DNA of 64,000 nt from the NCBI RefSeq assembly GCF_000422725.1, contig NZ_AUGP01000017.1:310001-374000 (forward strand), written 5' to 3'. Below are positions 54,551-62,523 of this stretch, piece by piece (the first letter of the stretch is position 1; every line of letters starts with the position of its first letter). A model generated the notes under the pieces. It was not told the origin of the DNA and searched no databases. It worked only from the letters and a program-made list of their open reading frames with translations. The position numbers were made by a program, and so were the translations under genes. The DNA is from Flavobacterium subsaxonicum WB 4.1-42 = DSM 21790 (GTDB taxonomy: Bacteria > Bacteroidota > Bacteroidia > Flavobacteriales > Flavobacteriaceae).

Positions 54551-54575
54551 GTATATTTAGGGCAAATTTTATACT

Positions 54576-55565
54576 ATGAGCTACCAGCCTTCCAGCAAAA
54601 GATATCAAAATATTCAATACAGGCGCTGTGGCAACAGCGGCCTTAAACTACCTGCCCTGTCGTTGGGTTTATGGCACAACTTTGGATTTGTAAACGATTT
54701 TGAAAACAGCCGCAACATAGTGCACACGGCTTTTGATAATGGCATTACCCATTTTGATCTTGCCAACAATTACGGTCCGCCACCCGGATCGGCAGAAGAG
54801 GTTTTTGGAAAAATACTGCATTCTGATTTTAACGGCTACCGCGATGAACTTATAATTTCTACCAAGGCAGGCTACACCATGTGGGATGGGCCTTACGGCG
54901 ACTGGGGTTCTAAAAAGTACCTGGTATCCAGCCTGGATCAGAGCCTTAAACGCATGAACCTGGATTATGTAGATATTTTTTACCATCATAGGCCAGACCC
55001 CGATACGCCCTTAGAAGAAACTATGGCGGCGTTAGACCTTATTGTGCGCCAGGGCAAAGCGCTCTACGCAGGTATATCTAACTATAATGCAGAGCAGGCT
55101 CAAAAAGCCATTGCTATATTAAAAGACCTTGGTACGCCATGCATTATTCACCAGCCAAAGTACAGCATGTTTGTACGCGACCCTGAAAACGGATTGCTGG
55201 ATGTACTGGGCAATAACGGTGTGGGCTGCATACCCTTTTCTCCGCTTGCGCAGGGATTACTTACAGATAAATACCTTAATGGTATACCAACAAACTCCCG
55301 CGTGGCAACAAGTGGTGTTTTTTTAAACGAAAGCCACCTGACACCCGAGAAAATTGAGACAATTAAACAACTAAACAACATAGCCCAGCAACGTGGCCAA
55401 AAGCTTGCCCACATGGCGTTATCATGGCTGCTTAAAGACAGCAGGGTAACGTCAGTACTAATTGGTGCCAGCAGGCCAGAGCAGGTTTTAGATTCGCTGC
55501 AAAGCTTAAACAACATTAACTTTAGCGATGAAGAAATTCAGGCTATAGAGGCGGTTTTGAAATAG
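54576..55565 (+). CDS. Aldo/keto reductase (YghZ / L-glyceraldehyde-3-phosphate reductase-like)
   Basis: A 329-residue cytoplasmic TIM-barrel reductase. HFDLANNYGPPPGSAEEVFGKIL with the catalytic Asp/Tyr, LIISTKAGYTMW with the Lys, and DIFYHHRPDPDTPLEETM with the His form the usual tetrad; GASRPEQVLDSL binds NADPH. Best resemblance is to YghZ, which acts on L-glyceraldehyde 3-phosphate. How this would serve mannan use is not clear; it may reduce sugar-derived aldehydes. Confidence 0.87.
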   Translation: MSYQPSSKRYQNIQYRRCGNSGLKLPALSLGLWHNFGFVNDFENSRNIVHTAFDNGITHFDLANNYGPPPGSAEEVFGKILHSDFNGYRDELIISTKAGYTMWDGPYGDWGSKKYLVSSLDQSLKRMNLDYVDIFYHHRPDPDTPLEETMAALDLIVRQGKALYAGISNYNAEQAQKAIAILKDLGTPCIIHQPKYSMFVRDPENGLLDVLGNNGVGCIPFSPLAQGLLTDKYLNGIPTNSRVATSGVFLNESHLTPEKIETIKQLNNIAQQRGQKLAHMALSWLLKDSRVTSVLIGASRPEQVLDSLQSLNNINFSDEEIQAIEAVLK

Positions 55566-55600
55566 ATCGCAAAAAATTAAAGGAAGTGCTTAGTGGTTCG

Positions 55601-55667
55601 GTAGCCCTGATGGAAGCGGCATCCTGCCGACGCAGGAGGCAGATAGAGCGCACAGCAGGAACATGGA
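55601..55667 (+). repeat. Flavobacterial CCTGATGGAAGCGGCATCC structured element
   Basis: The gap before the GH27 gene holds GTAGCCCTGATGGAAGCGGC, then a small hairpin TCCTGC-CGAC-GCAGGA, then a GATAGAGCGCACAGCAGGAA half. From memory, this two-part consensus flanking a variable hairpin recurs in intergenic regions of many Flavobacteria. The function is not known to me. Confidence 0.6.
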
Positions 55668-55743
55668 CTGAATTAAGCCCTAACGTGATGCTTCAACCTA
55701 AATTTAAAACCTATAGAAGTAATACAAACCATACAACCAATAC

Positions 55744-56988
55744 ATGAAAAAACTTATATACAGCCTGTTTGCACTTAGCCTTAGTTTAGGTGCTATGGCG
55801 CAGGGCGACAACTACGTACAGGATTATACTAAATTTCAGGGGCTTGCCCTTACCCCGCCTATGGGCTGGAACAGTTGGAACAAATTTGCCTGTAATGTAG
55901 ATGAGAACATGGTAAGACAAATGGCCGATGCCATGGTTAGCACCGGAATGAAAGATGCCGGTTACACCTACATTAATATTGATGATTGCTGGCATGGCGA
56001 CCGCGACGCAAAAGGGTTTATTCACCCTGATGCCAAGCGTTTTCCGTCGGGTATGAAAGCCCTTGCCGATTATGTGCACAGCAAAGGCCTTAAACTGGGC
56101 ATTTATAGCGATGCAGGTTCGCAAACCTGTGGCGGCAGGCCCGGCAGCCGTGGTTACGAATTTCAGGATGCGCTTACGTATGCCGAGTGGGGTATTGACT
56201 ACCTTAAATATGACTGGTGCAACACCGAGGGCTTAAAAGCCGAAGGTGCTTATAAAACCATTACTGCTGCCCTTAAAAAAGCAGGTCACCCTATAGTATT
56301 AAGCATTTGCGAATGGGGTACTGATAAACCGTGGGACTGGGGACAAAATGTAGGCCACCTGTGGAGAACTACGGGTGATATTTACAATTGCTTTGACTGT
56401 ATTAAAGACCACGGCACCTGGAAAGCGTGGGGTGTTATGCAAATATTAGACAAGCAGGAAGGCCTTAGGCAATTCGCAGGTCCGGGCCATTGGAACGACC
56501 CTGATATGCTTGAGGTTGGCAATGGGGCACTAACGCCCGGCGAAGACAGGGCACATTTTACTATGTGGGCCATGATTGCGGCTCCGCTAATTGCAGGTAA
56601 CGATTTACGTTCTATGAGCAAAGAAACCGTAGAAGTGCTAACTAATAAAGAGGTTATTGCCATAAACCAGGACAAACTGGGTGTACAGGGCTTTAAACTT
56701 AATGGTGCAGATGGTTTGGAAACCTGGGTTAAACCGCTTGCCAATGGCGACTGGGCTATTGCCTTTTTAAACCGCAGCGATAAGGCTCAGAAAATAAACT
56801 TTGACTGGGCTAAGCAAAATATTAAAGATGATATTGCCAAACTGGAAACGTCTTTTAGCACTACTACTTACACTATTAAAAACGTTTGGGATAAAAAAGA
56901 TAAAGGCGCAGCTACAACTAAAAAAGCATTTGTAGGCGAAGTCGCTTCGCACGATGTTATTGTTTTGCGCCTTACTAAAAAGAAATAA
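55744..56988 (+). CDS. GH27 alpha-galactosidase
   Basis: A 414-residue exported enzyme (signal ending GAMAQ). GH27 motifs: LTPPMGWNSWNKFAC, INIDDCWHGDRD, nucleophile Asp157 in YLKYDWCN, acid/base Asp212 in WRTTGDIYN, and GHWNDPDMLEVG. A C-terminal beta-sandwich follows. It removes alpha-1,6-galactose branches from galactomannan or galactoglucomannan, in the periplasm. It is 2 bp from the GH5_2 gene. Confidence 0.95.
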   Translation: MKKLIYSLFALSLSLGAMAQGDNYVQDYTKFQGLALTPPMGWNSWNKFACNVDENMVRQMADAMVSTGMKDAGYTYINIDDCWHGDRDAKGFIHPDAKRFPSGMKALADYVHSKGLKLGIYSDAGSQTCGGRPGSRGYEFQDALTYAEWGIDYLKYDWCNTEGLKAEGAYKTITAALKKAGHPIVLSICEWGTDKPWDWGQNVGHLWRTTGDIYNCFDCIKDHGTWKAWGVMQILDKQEGLRQFAGPGHWNDPDMLEVGNGALTPGEDRAHFTMWAMIAAPLIAGNDLRSMSKETVEVLTNKEVIAINQDKLGVQGFKLNGADGLETWVKPLANGDWAIAFLNRSDKAQKINFDWAKQNIKDDIAKLETSFSTTTYTIKNVWDKKDKGAATTKKAFVGEVASHDVIVLRLTKKK

Positions 56989-56990
56989 TT

Positions 56991-57953
56991 ATGGTACAAC
57001 GTTTTAAAATAGCAATTGCTGCAGTATTGCTTTCGGCTACGTGTTTTGCACAGCCGGTTAAAGAGCATGGGCAGCTTAGCGTTAAAGGCACACAATTAAC
57101 AGACAGCAACGGCAAGCACGTTATGCTACGCGGCATGAGTTTTGGCTGGAGCAGTTTCTGGCCCCGTTTTTATAATGCAGGAGCCGTTAAATGGCTTAAA
57201 GAAGACTGGAATGCCAACGTAGTGCGCGCCGCTATGGGTGTAGAAGTAGGCGATGACGGCAAGACTTACAAAGACAACCCGGAGTTTGCCAAAAAGTGCG
57301 TTACCAATGTGGTAGACGCTGCTATTAAAGAAGGCATTTACGTTATTATAGACTGGCATAGCCATAATATTAACCTAAAACAGTCGAAAGCTTTTTTTGA
57401 TGAGATGTCTAAAAAGTACGGCAACTCTCCTAACGTAATCTATGAGATTTTTAATGAGCCTGATGAGGAGACCTGGCCAAAGGTTAAAGCTTATAGCGAA
57501 GAGATTATAAAGGTAATAAGGAAAAACGACCCTGATAATATTATACTGGTAGGATGCCCGCATTGGGACCAGGATATTAACCTGCCGGCTAACGATCCTA
57601 TTAAGGAATATAATAACCTTATGTATACGGTGCATTTTTATGCAGCAACCCACAAGCAGGAGCTTCGCGACCGTACCGATGAGGCCCTAAAAAAAGGGCT
57701 GCCGGTGTTTGTATCTGAATGTGCCGGTATGGAAGCCACCGGCGATGGCCCACTGGATTATAAAGAGTGGCAATTGTGGATTGACTGGATGGAAGAACGC
57801 GGACTGAGCTGGATTACATGGTCGGTTTCTGATAAGGATGAAACGTGTAGCGTGCTTAAAAAGTCGGCGGCATCGGATGGTAACTGGAAAGAAAGCGACC
57901 TTAAAGAGAGCGGTATTAAAACGCGCAGTTATTTAAAAACGCTTAATAAATAA
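56991..57953 (+). CDS. GH5_2 endo-beta-1,4-glucanase
   Basis: A 320-residue exported enzyme (signal ending CFAQ). GH5 subfamily 2 features: VMLRGMSFGWSSFW, VIIDWHSHN, acid/base Glu156 in YEIFNEPDEETW, VHFYAATHK, nucleophile Glu243 in PVFVSECAGMEATG and WITWSVSDKDETCSVLK. It resembles cellulases such as Cel5A, so the substrate is likely the glucosyl segments of glucomannan. A terminator follows 30 bp later. Confidence 0.9.
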   Translation: MVQRFKIAIAAVLLSATCFAQPVKEHGQLSVKGTQLTDSNGKHVMLRGMSFGWSSFWPRFYNAGAVKWLKEDWNANVVRAAMGVEVGDDGKTYKDNPEFAKKCVTNVVDAAIKEGIYVIIDWHSHNINLKQSKAFFDEMSKKYGNSPNVIYEIFNEPDEETWPKVKAYSEEIIKVIRKNDPDNIILVGCPHWDQDINLPANDPIKEYNNLMYTVHFYAATHKQELRDRTDEALKKGLPVFVSECAGMEATGDGPLDYKEWQLWIDWMEERGLSWITWSVSDKDETCSVLKKSAASDGNWKESDLKESGIKTRSYLKTLNK

Positions 57954-57984
57954 TATTTAATGTTGAGTTAGTTTAAATTTGGGT

Positions 57985-58022
57985 AAAAAGTCTTCCGCGC
58001 AATTGGAAGGCTTTTTTTTTTT
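57985..58022 (+). terminator. Terminator of the GH27-GH5_2 operon
   Basis: AAAAAGTCTTCC and GGAAGGCTTTTTT pair with one G-T pair; a long T-run follows. Confidence 0.8.
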
Positions 58023-58023
58023 G

Positions 58024-58053
58024 CATAAAAAAAGCCCCTGTAAATAGGAGCTT
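58024..58053 (-). terminator. Terminator of the receiver gene
   Basis: On the minus strand AGCTCCT and GGGGCT form a short stem followed by TTTTTTT, 20 bp after the receiver gene stop. Confidence 0.6.
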
Positions 58054-58072
58054 AAAATTATAAGGTAAAGTA

Positions 58073-58501
58073 TTATGGCGTTTTACTTAGCTTCCAGTAG
58101 CCTAATATTTCTGCTATAAGTATTTTATAATCGTTAAAATGGATGGGTTTTGCAAAAAACCCCTGAACCGACATTTGATATGCCTTTTTAATATACTGCT
58201 CGTTACTACCCGATGTAGTTAAAAAGATATAAGGTATGCAACGCTCTTTAAGATCGGGGTCGCTAAATATGCGATCTCTAAGTGTAAAGCCGTCTACCTT
58301 CGGCATATTAATATCGCTCATCATCAGGAAAGGGTCGGTTCCGTTAGATTTAAGGTAGTCAATAACCGTAGAGCTGTCTTCCAACATTATCAGTTTATTG
58401 TTGTACTTATTTTCTGCCATTACCTGCTCAAATGCTTCCTGCAAAATCTCTCTGTCATCTGCATCATCTTCTACAATAATGATATCTCCGTTTTTCTTCA
58501 T
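58073..58501 (-). CDS. Stand-alone response-regulator receiver domain
   Basis: A 142-residue CheY-like protein. The acidic pocket is IVEDDADD, the phospho-acceptor Asp63 in LMMSDINMPKVDG, then the LTTSG Thr/Ser and a KPIHF Lys. No output domain. The partner kinase cannot be told; the histidine kinase at 59.7 kb has its own NarL-type regulator. Monocistronic. Confidence 0.92.
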   Translation of the reverse strand: MKKNGDIIIVEDDADDREILQEAFEQVMAENKYNNKLIMLEDSSTVIDYLKSNGTDPFLMMSDINMPKVDGFTLRDRIFSDPDLKERCIPYIFLTTSGSNEQYIKKAYQMSVQGFFAKPIHFNDYKILIAEILGYWKLSKTP

Positions 58502-58995
58502 GCTTCAAATATAATCCAAAAAAATCGTCCTAAACAACATTAGGTAAAATGTTGTAAGAATTCTGACGAAGAACACTATTATATCCATAAAAAAACAGCG
58601 CTACTACCACGTGCGCTGCCTTTCAAGGAAAAAAAACGGATATTATAATTAGTAATCTTGGTTTGTTACAATTAAAAAAAAGCCGGAAGGGTAAGGTTTT
58701 AAACTAATTCAAATAAAAAAAACACACAACATTTACCTGAATGGCGAATACATCCTGAATTATTGCCTACTCCGGCTTTTTTGGGCTGCAATCTATATAT
58801 ATACTACCATTTAATAGCGAAAATTAATAACGTAAGTTTTACAGGATACATAATTGTTTACGCTTAGATAATGGTTGTATTACTGATTATCCTTACGGCA
58901 AAAATCGACGATTATAACCTATTAGCACAGGTAGAAACTACCTATTATATACAAACAGGTAATATTACGCAGAGCCTTAAAAATGGGATTGATAA
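58502..58995. other. Intergenic region with structured segments
   Basis: No gene is seen. CAGCGC..GCGCTG followed on the minus strand by seven Ts (58589-58619) looks like a terminator. A second structure joins AGCCGGA (58681-58687) and TCCGGCT (58771-58777), about 97 nt apart end to end, with T-runs on both strands. Inside it CCTGAAT is directly repeated. AGGTAG-AAA-CTACCT (58929-58943) is a small palindrome near the regulator gene end. Confidence 0.5.
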
Positions 58996-59673
58996 TTAGA
59001 TAATTGGCAGTTCTTCTACCTTAATATGGTTGTGTTGTATGGCATAAATTACCAAACCTGCTATATTTTTAGCACCGGTTTTGGCAAACAGGTTATTTTT
59101 ATGCCCTTCGGCAGTGCGTTGGGTTATAAACATAAGTTCGCCTATTTCTTTAGCGGTTTTCTGGTGGCATATATACCGCAGCACCTCTATTTCGCGATCG
59201 GATAACAACATGGTATTTTCTAAAACCGGCCTTGGCACTTTGGTAGGAATCTGTTCACGCAATACTTCCAACTGGTCTTCTTTAAAATAATAGCCCTGTT
59301 TGTGTACTGTGTGTATAATGGTAACTAACTCAAACGGCGATATACCTTTAGGCAAAAATGCTGCAGCTCCCGTTTTTAAGATAAAACCCATAAAGGTTTT
59401 TTGATAGTGCGATGAGATAATAATAATCTTAATATCCGGAAAATCGGTTTTAAGGCGTTGTGTTATTTCAATGCCATCCATACCTTCCATTCGCAAATCG
59501 AGCAAAATAATTTGGGGTGCAACGTTGGCGGTGGTAAGTTTCAGGAATAATTCGGCACCACTTTGGGCGGTAAACAGCACTTCAAGACCTTCGCGGTATT
59601 GCAGGTAATCGTGCAGCAAGCCTACAATAAGGGCATCATCATCGATTATGGCAATAGTAATATTTTCCTCCAT
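58996..59673 (-). CDS. NarL/LuxR-type response regulator
   Basis: A 225-residue regulator: receiver with DDDALIVG and phospho-acceptor Asp59 in IILLDLRMEGMDG, then a LuxR-type helix-turn-helix (LSDREIEVLRYICHQKTAKEIGELMFITQRTAEGHKNNLF). It is the partner of the adjacent histidine kinase (13 bp upstream). Target genes unknown. Confidence 0.93.
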   Translation of the reverse strand: MEENITIAIIDDDALIVGLLHDYLQYREGLEVLFTAQSGAELFLKLTTANVAPQIILLDLRMEGMDGIEITQRLKTDFPDIKIIIISSHYQKTFMGFILKTGAAAFLPKGISPFELVTIIHTVHKQGYYFKEDQLEVLREQIPTKVPRPVLENTMLLSDREIEVLRYICHQKTAKEIGELMFITQRTAEGHKNNLFAKTGAKNIAGLVIYAIQHNHIKVEELPII

Positions 59674-59686
59674 TATTTAATCCTGT

Positions 59687-60436
59687 TTAAGCGGGTATTA
59701 TAAAAAGTGCAGCAGTGCCTTTAGCACCGGGCTTAATGCGGTAAGCAGCATTAAAATACTGCATGCGCAGTTCCAGGCTTTGCATGCCCAATCCTTTTTT
59801 TTGTTGGGAGGCATCAAAACCTTTACCGTTATCTACAACCTGCAAAATAAGCTTTTTTGGGGTATGCCTAAGGTGTACCTTAATATTTGTTGCCTGGGCG
59901 TGCTTAACAATATTGGTAACCAGCTCCTGCACAACCCTTAACAACTGAATTTTAAATTCGGCGGTCAGCGTGGCATCAAAGCGAACATCGGTATAAAAAT
60001 CTATTTCAAACCTTTTATCCCACGGGGTTACCACCTGCTCTATAAGCTCTTCTATGCTCAAAAATTCTAAAAGCGGTGGTGTAAGGTCGTGCGATATTCG
60101 TCGGGCATCGGTAATACTATCGGCCAACAGGGCATCCAGTTCCGGTTGCCCCGCCCCTATTTGGTTTTTCATCCTTATAAGGGTTAGCCTGCCAATAAGC
60201 CCATCGTGCAAATCGGCAGCAATACGGCCACGTTCGCGTTCCTGGGCATGCAGGCTGGTTTCTAACAGCATTTTTTGATGCTCTAACTGCGTTTGGGCTT
60301 TTTTAAGGTTAGCCTCCGTCATGCGTTTGTAGCCCGCGTGCATAATTTTTATTACAAACAATAAAATGGTAAACACCAATGCAATAGCAATAGCTATCCA
60401 TAAAGCAATTATTTCAGGGTCTTGCCATTTTTCCAT
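59687..60436 (-). CDS. Sensor histidine kinase (HisKA_3 type)
   Basis: A 249-residue kinase with one membrane helix (about 8-31) and no periplasmic sensor domain. A coiled coil (40-70) leads to the phospho-His77 in RIAADLHDGLIGRL, and the C-terminal ATPase domain has QELVTNIVKHAQA (N-box) and VVDNGKGFD. Such short kinases often respond through partner membrane proteins, here perhaps the upstream 222-residue protein. Confidence 0.9.
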   Translation of the reverse strand: MEKWQDPEIIALWIAIAIALVFTILLFVIKIMHAGYKRMTEANLKKAQTQLEHQKMLLETSLHAQERERGRIAADLHDGLIGRLTLIRMKNQIGAGQPELDALLADSITDARRISHDLTPPLLEFLSIEELIEQVVTPWDKRFEIDFYTDVRFDATLTAEFKIQLLRVVQELVTNIVKHAQATNIKVHLRHTPKKLILQVVDNGKGFDASQQKKGLGMQSLELRMQYFNAAYRIKPGAKGTAALFIIPA

Positions 60437-60460
60437 ATCAAAAAATTAAATCTATAGCAT

Positions 60461-61129
60461 TTATTTTTTAGATGCCACTCCGTTTTTTAAGATAAGCAGT
60501 GTTATATAAACCTCAAAACAAATTATGGCTATAGCATTAACAAACCAAAGATAAAATTTTAGGCCGGTTGGGTCGTTTACCAAAAAGTTAAATGGTAAAA
60601 ACACAATGGCAGTTAGGGTAAAAAAGCAAAGCACGGCTGTGTTTAGCTTAAAGTACTGCCACCCGGTTTCGGCAAATGCATTTATTCTTTGTAAAAAGAA
60701 GGCAAGTGCCATAACTATAATTACAAAATTATCGGCCACTTTAGCGTAAGGCTGAAATTCGAGCTCGTTAATATCATTAAATATGTAGAGCACTAATATC
60801 TCTCCTACTATATATAGTACACCTAAAGCCCCAAGAATTATAAACAGCTTATGATGTTTTATAAGCAAAAACCGGTTGTAGAAATAAACAAAAAAGATAA
60901 GTTCTAACAAGCTGTAAATATGCAGCATTATAAAGTTATTGCCATACAAATACCCCACTATCCTGCTTGCTAAATCTGTAAACAGCATTATGCCTAAGTA
61001 GCCAACAAGTGCTTTATTAAGATTATCTAAGCGTTTATAATAAAACAACCCAAGTGCCAACCCTATAAATGCGGCTATAGGACTTAGCAAATAAAATTTG
61101 GCAGAAAACTCGTAAAACGTCATATTCAA
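60461..61129 (-). CDS. Multi-pass membrane protein next to the two-component system
   Basis: A 222-residue protein with about seven hydrophobic helices, a 7-TM-like layout (for example SPIAAFIGLALGLFYY, LLELIFFVYFYN, FIILGALGVLYIVGEILVL, NFVIIVMALAFFLQR, FTLTAIVFLPFNFLV, FVNAIAIICFEVYITLLIL). No recognised family. It lies 24 bp before the kinase gene and 2 bp after the 200-residue gene, so it is a candidate sensor component. Confidence 0.7.
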   Translation of the reverse strand: MNMTFYEFSAKFYLLSPIAAFIGLALGLFYYKRLDNLNKALVGYLGIMLFTDLASRIVGYLYGNNFIMLHIYSLLELIFFVYFYNRFLLIKHHKLFIILGALGVLYIVGEILVLYIFNDINELEFQPYAKVADNFVIIVMALAFFLQRINAFAETGWQYFKLNTAVLCFFTLTAIVFLPFNFLVNDPTGLKFYLWFVNAIAIICFEVYITLLILKNGVASKK

Positions 61130-61131
61130 TA

Positions 61132-61734
61132 TTATAATGATAACAGATAGAAACTATTAGACGCGGCCGATGCTCCATAAGGAGGTACTGCCGTAACAAA
61201 ATCATCGTAATATACTTTAGAGGCCTCTTTGTTAGTAACTACCAAATCGGCAGTAAAGGGCACTGCTTCTTCGCCATTAGCCTTTAGGGCTAAGTTAATT
61301 ATAACATCATCTACTTCAAAATCTTCGTTTGATATACTGAATGCCATAAATATACCATTGGTACTGGCGGACTGTTTGGGCACCCATGTGGTATAATTTT
61401 CGTCCCAACATGTAATACGCGCTTTTGCTACACCGGCAGGTATCCTGTCAGATCCATAACCACCTTCTACAGGGTAGCCCACAGGGCAAACCACTACATA
61501 TTTAGAAATTTGTTTTGCGTATAGCTCATTATCATATTGAGAGGGTATAAGCAAAAACACCAGTTTGCTGTTGTGTATTGCCGGATACGCGTGTATTTGG
61601 GGTGAGCTAATGGCATACGCCGGAAGGTTATAAATAAAACTGTCTCCCTGGCTTAAATATTCAACCAGCTTATCGCTCTGTTTAGATATAGCAGCCCAAT
61701 TGGCAAGGCTTTGTGCAATAACTTTTGCTTCCAT
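61132..61734 (-). CDS. Hypothetical soluble protein, first gene of the sensor operon
   Basis: A 200-residue protein without signal peptide or membrane helix. It has a beta-rich pattern (KLVFLLIPSQYDNELYAKQIS, YVVVCPVGYP, GIFMAFSISNEDFE). No family recognised. A TACCTTTG box at 61772-61779 on the minus strand lies about 38 bp upstream. It probably starts the four-gene operon with the membrane protein, kinase and regulator. Confidence 0.68.
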   Translation of the reverse strand: MEAKVIAQSLANWAAISKQSDKLVEYLSQGDSFIYNLPAYAISSPQIHAYPAIHNSKLVFLLIPSQYDNELYAKQISKYVVVCPVGYPVEGGYGSDRIPAGVAKARITCWDENYTTWVPKQSASTNGIFMAFSISNEDFEVDDVIINLALKANGEEAVPFTADLVVTNKEASKVYYDDFVTAVPPYGASAASNSFYLLSL

Positions 61735-61954
61735 AGTAAAATAGTAAGGTGTAAATATTAGTATTATAGCGCAAAGGTAGGTTTAAAATGGTTAAAAAAA
61801 TAAAACCGTGTGGTAATTAAAACGTGTAAACACCAATAAAATAAGGGTATTCAGACAAATTATATCATCCTAAAAGATAATTAAAACATACCCAATATTG
61901 TAATATAAACGCTAAATTTTGTAATCAGTCAATAATTGTAGCGTAGTATATTTG

Positions 61955-62052
61955 TATATCAGTACAAAACTTTTTTCAAAATAATACAATACGTTTTTCA
62001 CACAACATTTTGTATAAATCCGTTTTTAGTTCGCTAAAAACGGATTTTTTTA
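61955..62052 (+). ncRNA. Candidate short transcript ending in a UUCG terminator
   Basis: AATCCGTTTTTAG-TTCG-CTAAAAACGGATT followed by Ts (62026-62052) is a very stable terminator with no gene in front. A TATATTTG box at 61947-61954 could start a transcript of about 95 nt. No open frame with a start is convincing. The remaining intergenic sequence 61735-62356 shows nothing else I can support. Confidence 0.4.
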
Positions 62053-62356
62053 TTGGATCGACCTTATTAGTAGTTGTTTTTATAAAGATTCCCGGCAGTT
62101 TCTCACACCCATTCATCATCTCCTAACAGTAAATTCCCCGTTTTTATAAGGCCTCACATAAAATACTTCAATTTATTTTAAATTTATTTTCGCAGTGTAG
62201 TATTAAATTATCCGGGCGCGTAAATACCATCCAACCTTTTAAACAACAGCAATATTACGGCAACACTAACATTATATTTTTGTAAGATTATTATTAATTT
62301 ACAGCATACATAAGGCATCTAAATTCCTTATTCATTAAAAATATTATCAAAAATGC

Positions 62357-62386
62357 TTGCAGTACTCAATAATGGTTGTATATTTG
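62357..62386 (+). promoter_or_regulatory. Promoter of initiator tRNA-Met
   Basis: TTG (62357-62359), exactly 19 bp, then TATATTTG (62379-62386): a perfect Bacteroidetes primary-sigma promoter. The predicted start is about 5 nt before the tRNA. Confidence 0.88.
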
Positions 62387-62398
62387 CACTCGAAACAA

Positions 62399-62471
62399 CG
62401 CGGGATAGAGCAGTAGGCAGCTCGTCGGGCTCATAACCCGAAGGTCACAGGTTCGAGTCCTGTTCCCGCTA
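62399..62471 (+). tRNA. Initiator tRNA-fMet (CAT)
   Basis: A 73-nt cloverleaf: acceptor GCGGGA/TCCCGC, D-arm GAGC/GCTC, anticodon arm TCGGG-CTCATAA-CCCGA, T-arm CAGG-TTCGAGT-CCTG (extended by one pair). The three GC pairs next to the anticodon loop and the unpaired first position (C1 opposite U72) mark an initiator tRNA. CCA is not encoded. It has its own promoter and terminator. Confidence 0.93.
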
Positions 62472-62477
62472 CTAAGG

Positions 62478-62504
62478 AAGCTTCCCACACCGGGAAGCTT
62501 TTTT
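62478..62504 (+). terminator. Terminator behind tRNA-fMet
   Basis: AAGCTTCCC-ACACC-GGGAAGCTT then TTTT, 7 bp after the tRNA. Confidence 0.88.
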
Positions 62505-62523
62505 CATTTTAAGCATATTTGTT

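Noticed and set aside
55601..55667. Hammerhead ribozyme (CTGATG core)
   Set aside because: The CUGAUGA core is followed by G instead of A and no GAAA strand or three-way stem is present.
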